Positions 63,292-64,000 of a DNA stretch of 64,000 nucleotides are shown in pieces; the stretch's first letter is position 1, and each line of letters starts with the position of its first letter. The notes beneath the pieces were generated by a model. The model was given only the letters and a program-made list of their open reading frames with translations, had not been told where the DNA came from and did not search any database. The DNA is taken from NCBI RefSeq assembly GCF_036178145.1, contig NZ_CP108067.1, positions 806,001 through 870,000 of the forward strand, in the 5' to 3' direction. The DNA comes from Streptomyces sp. NBC_00273 (GTDB taxonomy: Bacteria > Actinomycetota > Actinomycetes > Streptomycetales > Streptomycetaceae). Both the position numbers and the translations under genes were made by a program.

Positions 63292-64000
63292 ATGACCGAT
63301 GTCGAACGGGTCGGGATCGTGGGCTGCGGACTGATGGGGTCCGGCATCGCCGAGGTCTGCGCCCGGGCCGGGCGGGACGTCGTGGTGGTGGAGACGACCC
63401 GTACGGCCGCGGCCGCCGGCCTGGAGCGGATCACCCGTTCCCTGGCACGCGCCGCGGCGTCCGGCAAGCTGACGGCCGCCGAACGGGACGCCGCCGTCGG
63501 CCGGATCGTGGTGACCACGGACGTGGCGCGGCTGGCGGACCGGGACCTCGTCGTCGAGGCGGTGGCGGAGGACGAGCGGGCGAAGCTGGAGGTCTTCGCC
63601 CTGCTCGACCGGGTGGTGGAGCGCCGGGACGCGGTCCTCGCGACGAACACCTCCTCCATCCCCGTCATCAGGCTGGCCGCGGCCGTCTCGCGGCCGGAGC
63701 AGGTCGTCGGCCTGCACTTCTTCAATCCGGTGCCGGTGCTCGCGCTGGTCGAGCTGGTTCCGTCCCTGCTCACCGGCGACGAGACCGTCCGGCGGGCACA
63801 CGTCTTCGCCTCCGAGGTGCTGGGCAAGGAGGTCGTGCGCGCCCGGGACCGGGCCGGGTTCGTCGTGAACGCGCTCCTCGTGCCGTACCTACTGGCCGCC
63901 GTGCGCATGGCCGAGCACGGCGCCGCGTCGGCCGAGGACATCGACCGGGGCATGACCCTGGGCTGCGCGCACCCGCTGGGACCGCTCGCCCTGGCCGATC
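63292..64000 (+). CDS. 3-hydroxyacyl-CoA dehydrogenase, cut by the window edge
   Basis: 236 residues are visible from ATG 63292, behind GAGGAGGGAGGA. The NAD-binding motif is VGIVGCGLMGSGIAEVCARA, then LATNTSSIPVIRLA, GLHFFNPVPVLALVELV and the second-domain start AGFVVNALLVPYLLAAVRMA, GCAHPLGPLALAD. It oxidises 3-hydroxyacyl-CoA to 3-ketoacyl-CoA, the step after hydration of the enoyl-CoA. Only about the last 50 residues are missing if it has the usual 280-290 length. It is the last visible gene of the operon. Confidence 0.93.
   Translation, partial: MTDVERVGIVGCGLMGSGIAEVCARAGRDVVVVETTRTAAAAGLERITRSLARAAASGKLTAAERDAAVGRIVVTTDVARLADRDLVVEAVAEDERAKLEVFALLDRVVERRDAVLATNTSSIPVIRLAAAVSRPEQVVGLHFFNPVPVLALVELVPSLLTGDETVRRAHVFASEVLGKEVVRARDRAGFVVNALLVPYLLAAVRMAEHGAASAEDIDRGMTLGCAHPLGPLALAD

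Overview
This is a high-GC Streptomyces chromosome segment: codon third positions are overwhelmingly G/C, GTG and TTG starts are common, and the gene families are typical of the genus (class IV lanthipeptide synthetase, ECF sigma factor with lectin tail, DUF4241/DUF4259/SUKH proteins, NF041680-type transposase remains). No rRNA, tRNA or CRISPR array was found.

Left part (about 1-33 kb) is accessory, arm-like DNA. It opens with a frameshifted ISL3 transposase cut by the window edge, a barstar-like gene and a zinc-ribbon hypothetical. Next come a fragment of an HNH/DUF1524 nuclease and a sigma factor fused to a membrane anchor and a ricin-type lectin domain. At 6.0-11.0 kb lies a compact venezuelin-like class IV lanthipeptide cluster on the minus strand: LanL synthetase, a 52-residue precursor (8123-8281), and a two-gene ABC exporter. 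A strong stem-loop separates the precursor from the exporter. A DHA2-type MFS exporter follows. The stretch 13-32 kb mixes small hypothetical, immunity-like and housekeeping genes (gdhA, a MatB-like malonyl-CoA synthetase, flavodoxin). Among them are many decayed genes: aldo/keto reductase, GNAT, a 3-hydroxyisobutyrate-dehydrogenase/NTF2 chimera, and IS5- and NF041680-type transposases.

Middle part (33-47.8 kb): a TetX-like FAD monooxygenase stands divergent from a two-gene unit. That unit encodes a 1018-residue catalase-like/LodA-like fusion and a LodB-like flavoprotein, predicted to be a quinone-cofactor amine/amino-acid oxidase that carries its own peroxide-handling domain. Then come a 2'-5' RNA ligase-like gene with an inverted repeat over its start, glucose-6-phosphate dehydrogenase, VOC, GNAT, SUKH-4, two alpha/beta hydrolases, and a divergent TetR / aldo-keto reductase pair with repeated operator-like sites.

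Right part (47.8-64 kb) is a catabolic island of two divergent operons that share one control region. That region holds two identical 16-bp palindromes, 32 bp apart, of TetR-operator style (56452-56499). The leftward operon encodes a Rieske oxygenase, a spermidine/putrescine-type ABC importer (potD, potB, potC, potA), a flavin amine oxidase and an aminoaldehyde dehydrogenase. The rightward operon encodes a small unknown protein, a NuoF-like flavoprotein, a [3Fe-4S]-type ferredoxin, an NDP-forming acyl-CoA synthetase, two tandem acyl-CoA dehydrogenases and a 3-hydroxyacyl-CoA dehydrogenase cut by the window edge. A coherent reading is uptake and oxidation of an amine, with the acyl product fed into CoA-thioester oxidation; the substrate cannot be told from the sequence.
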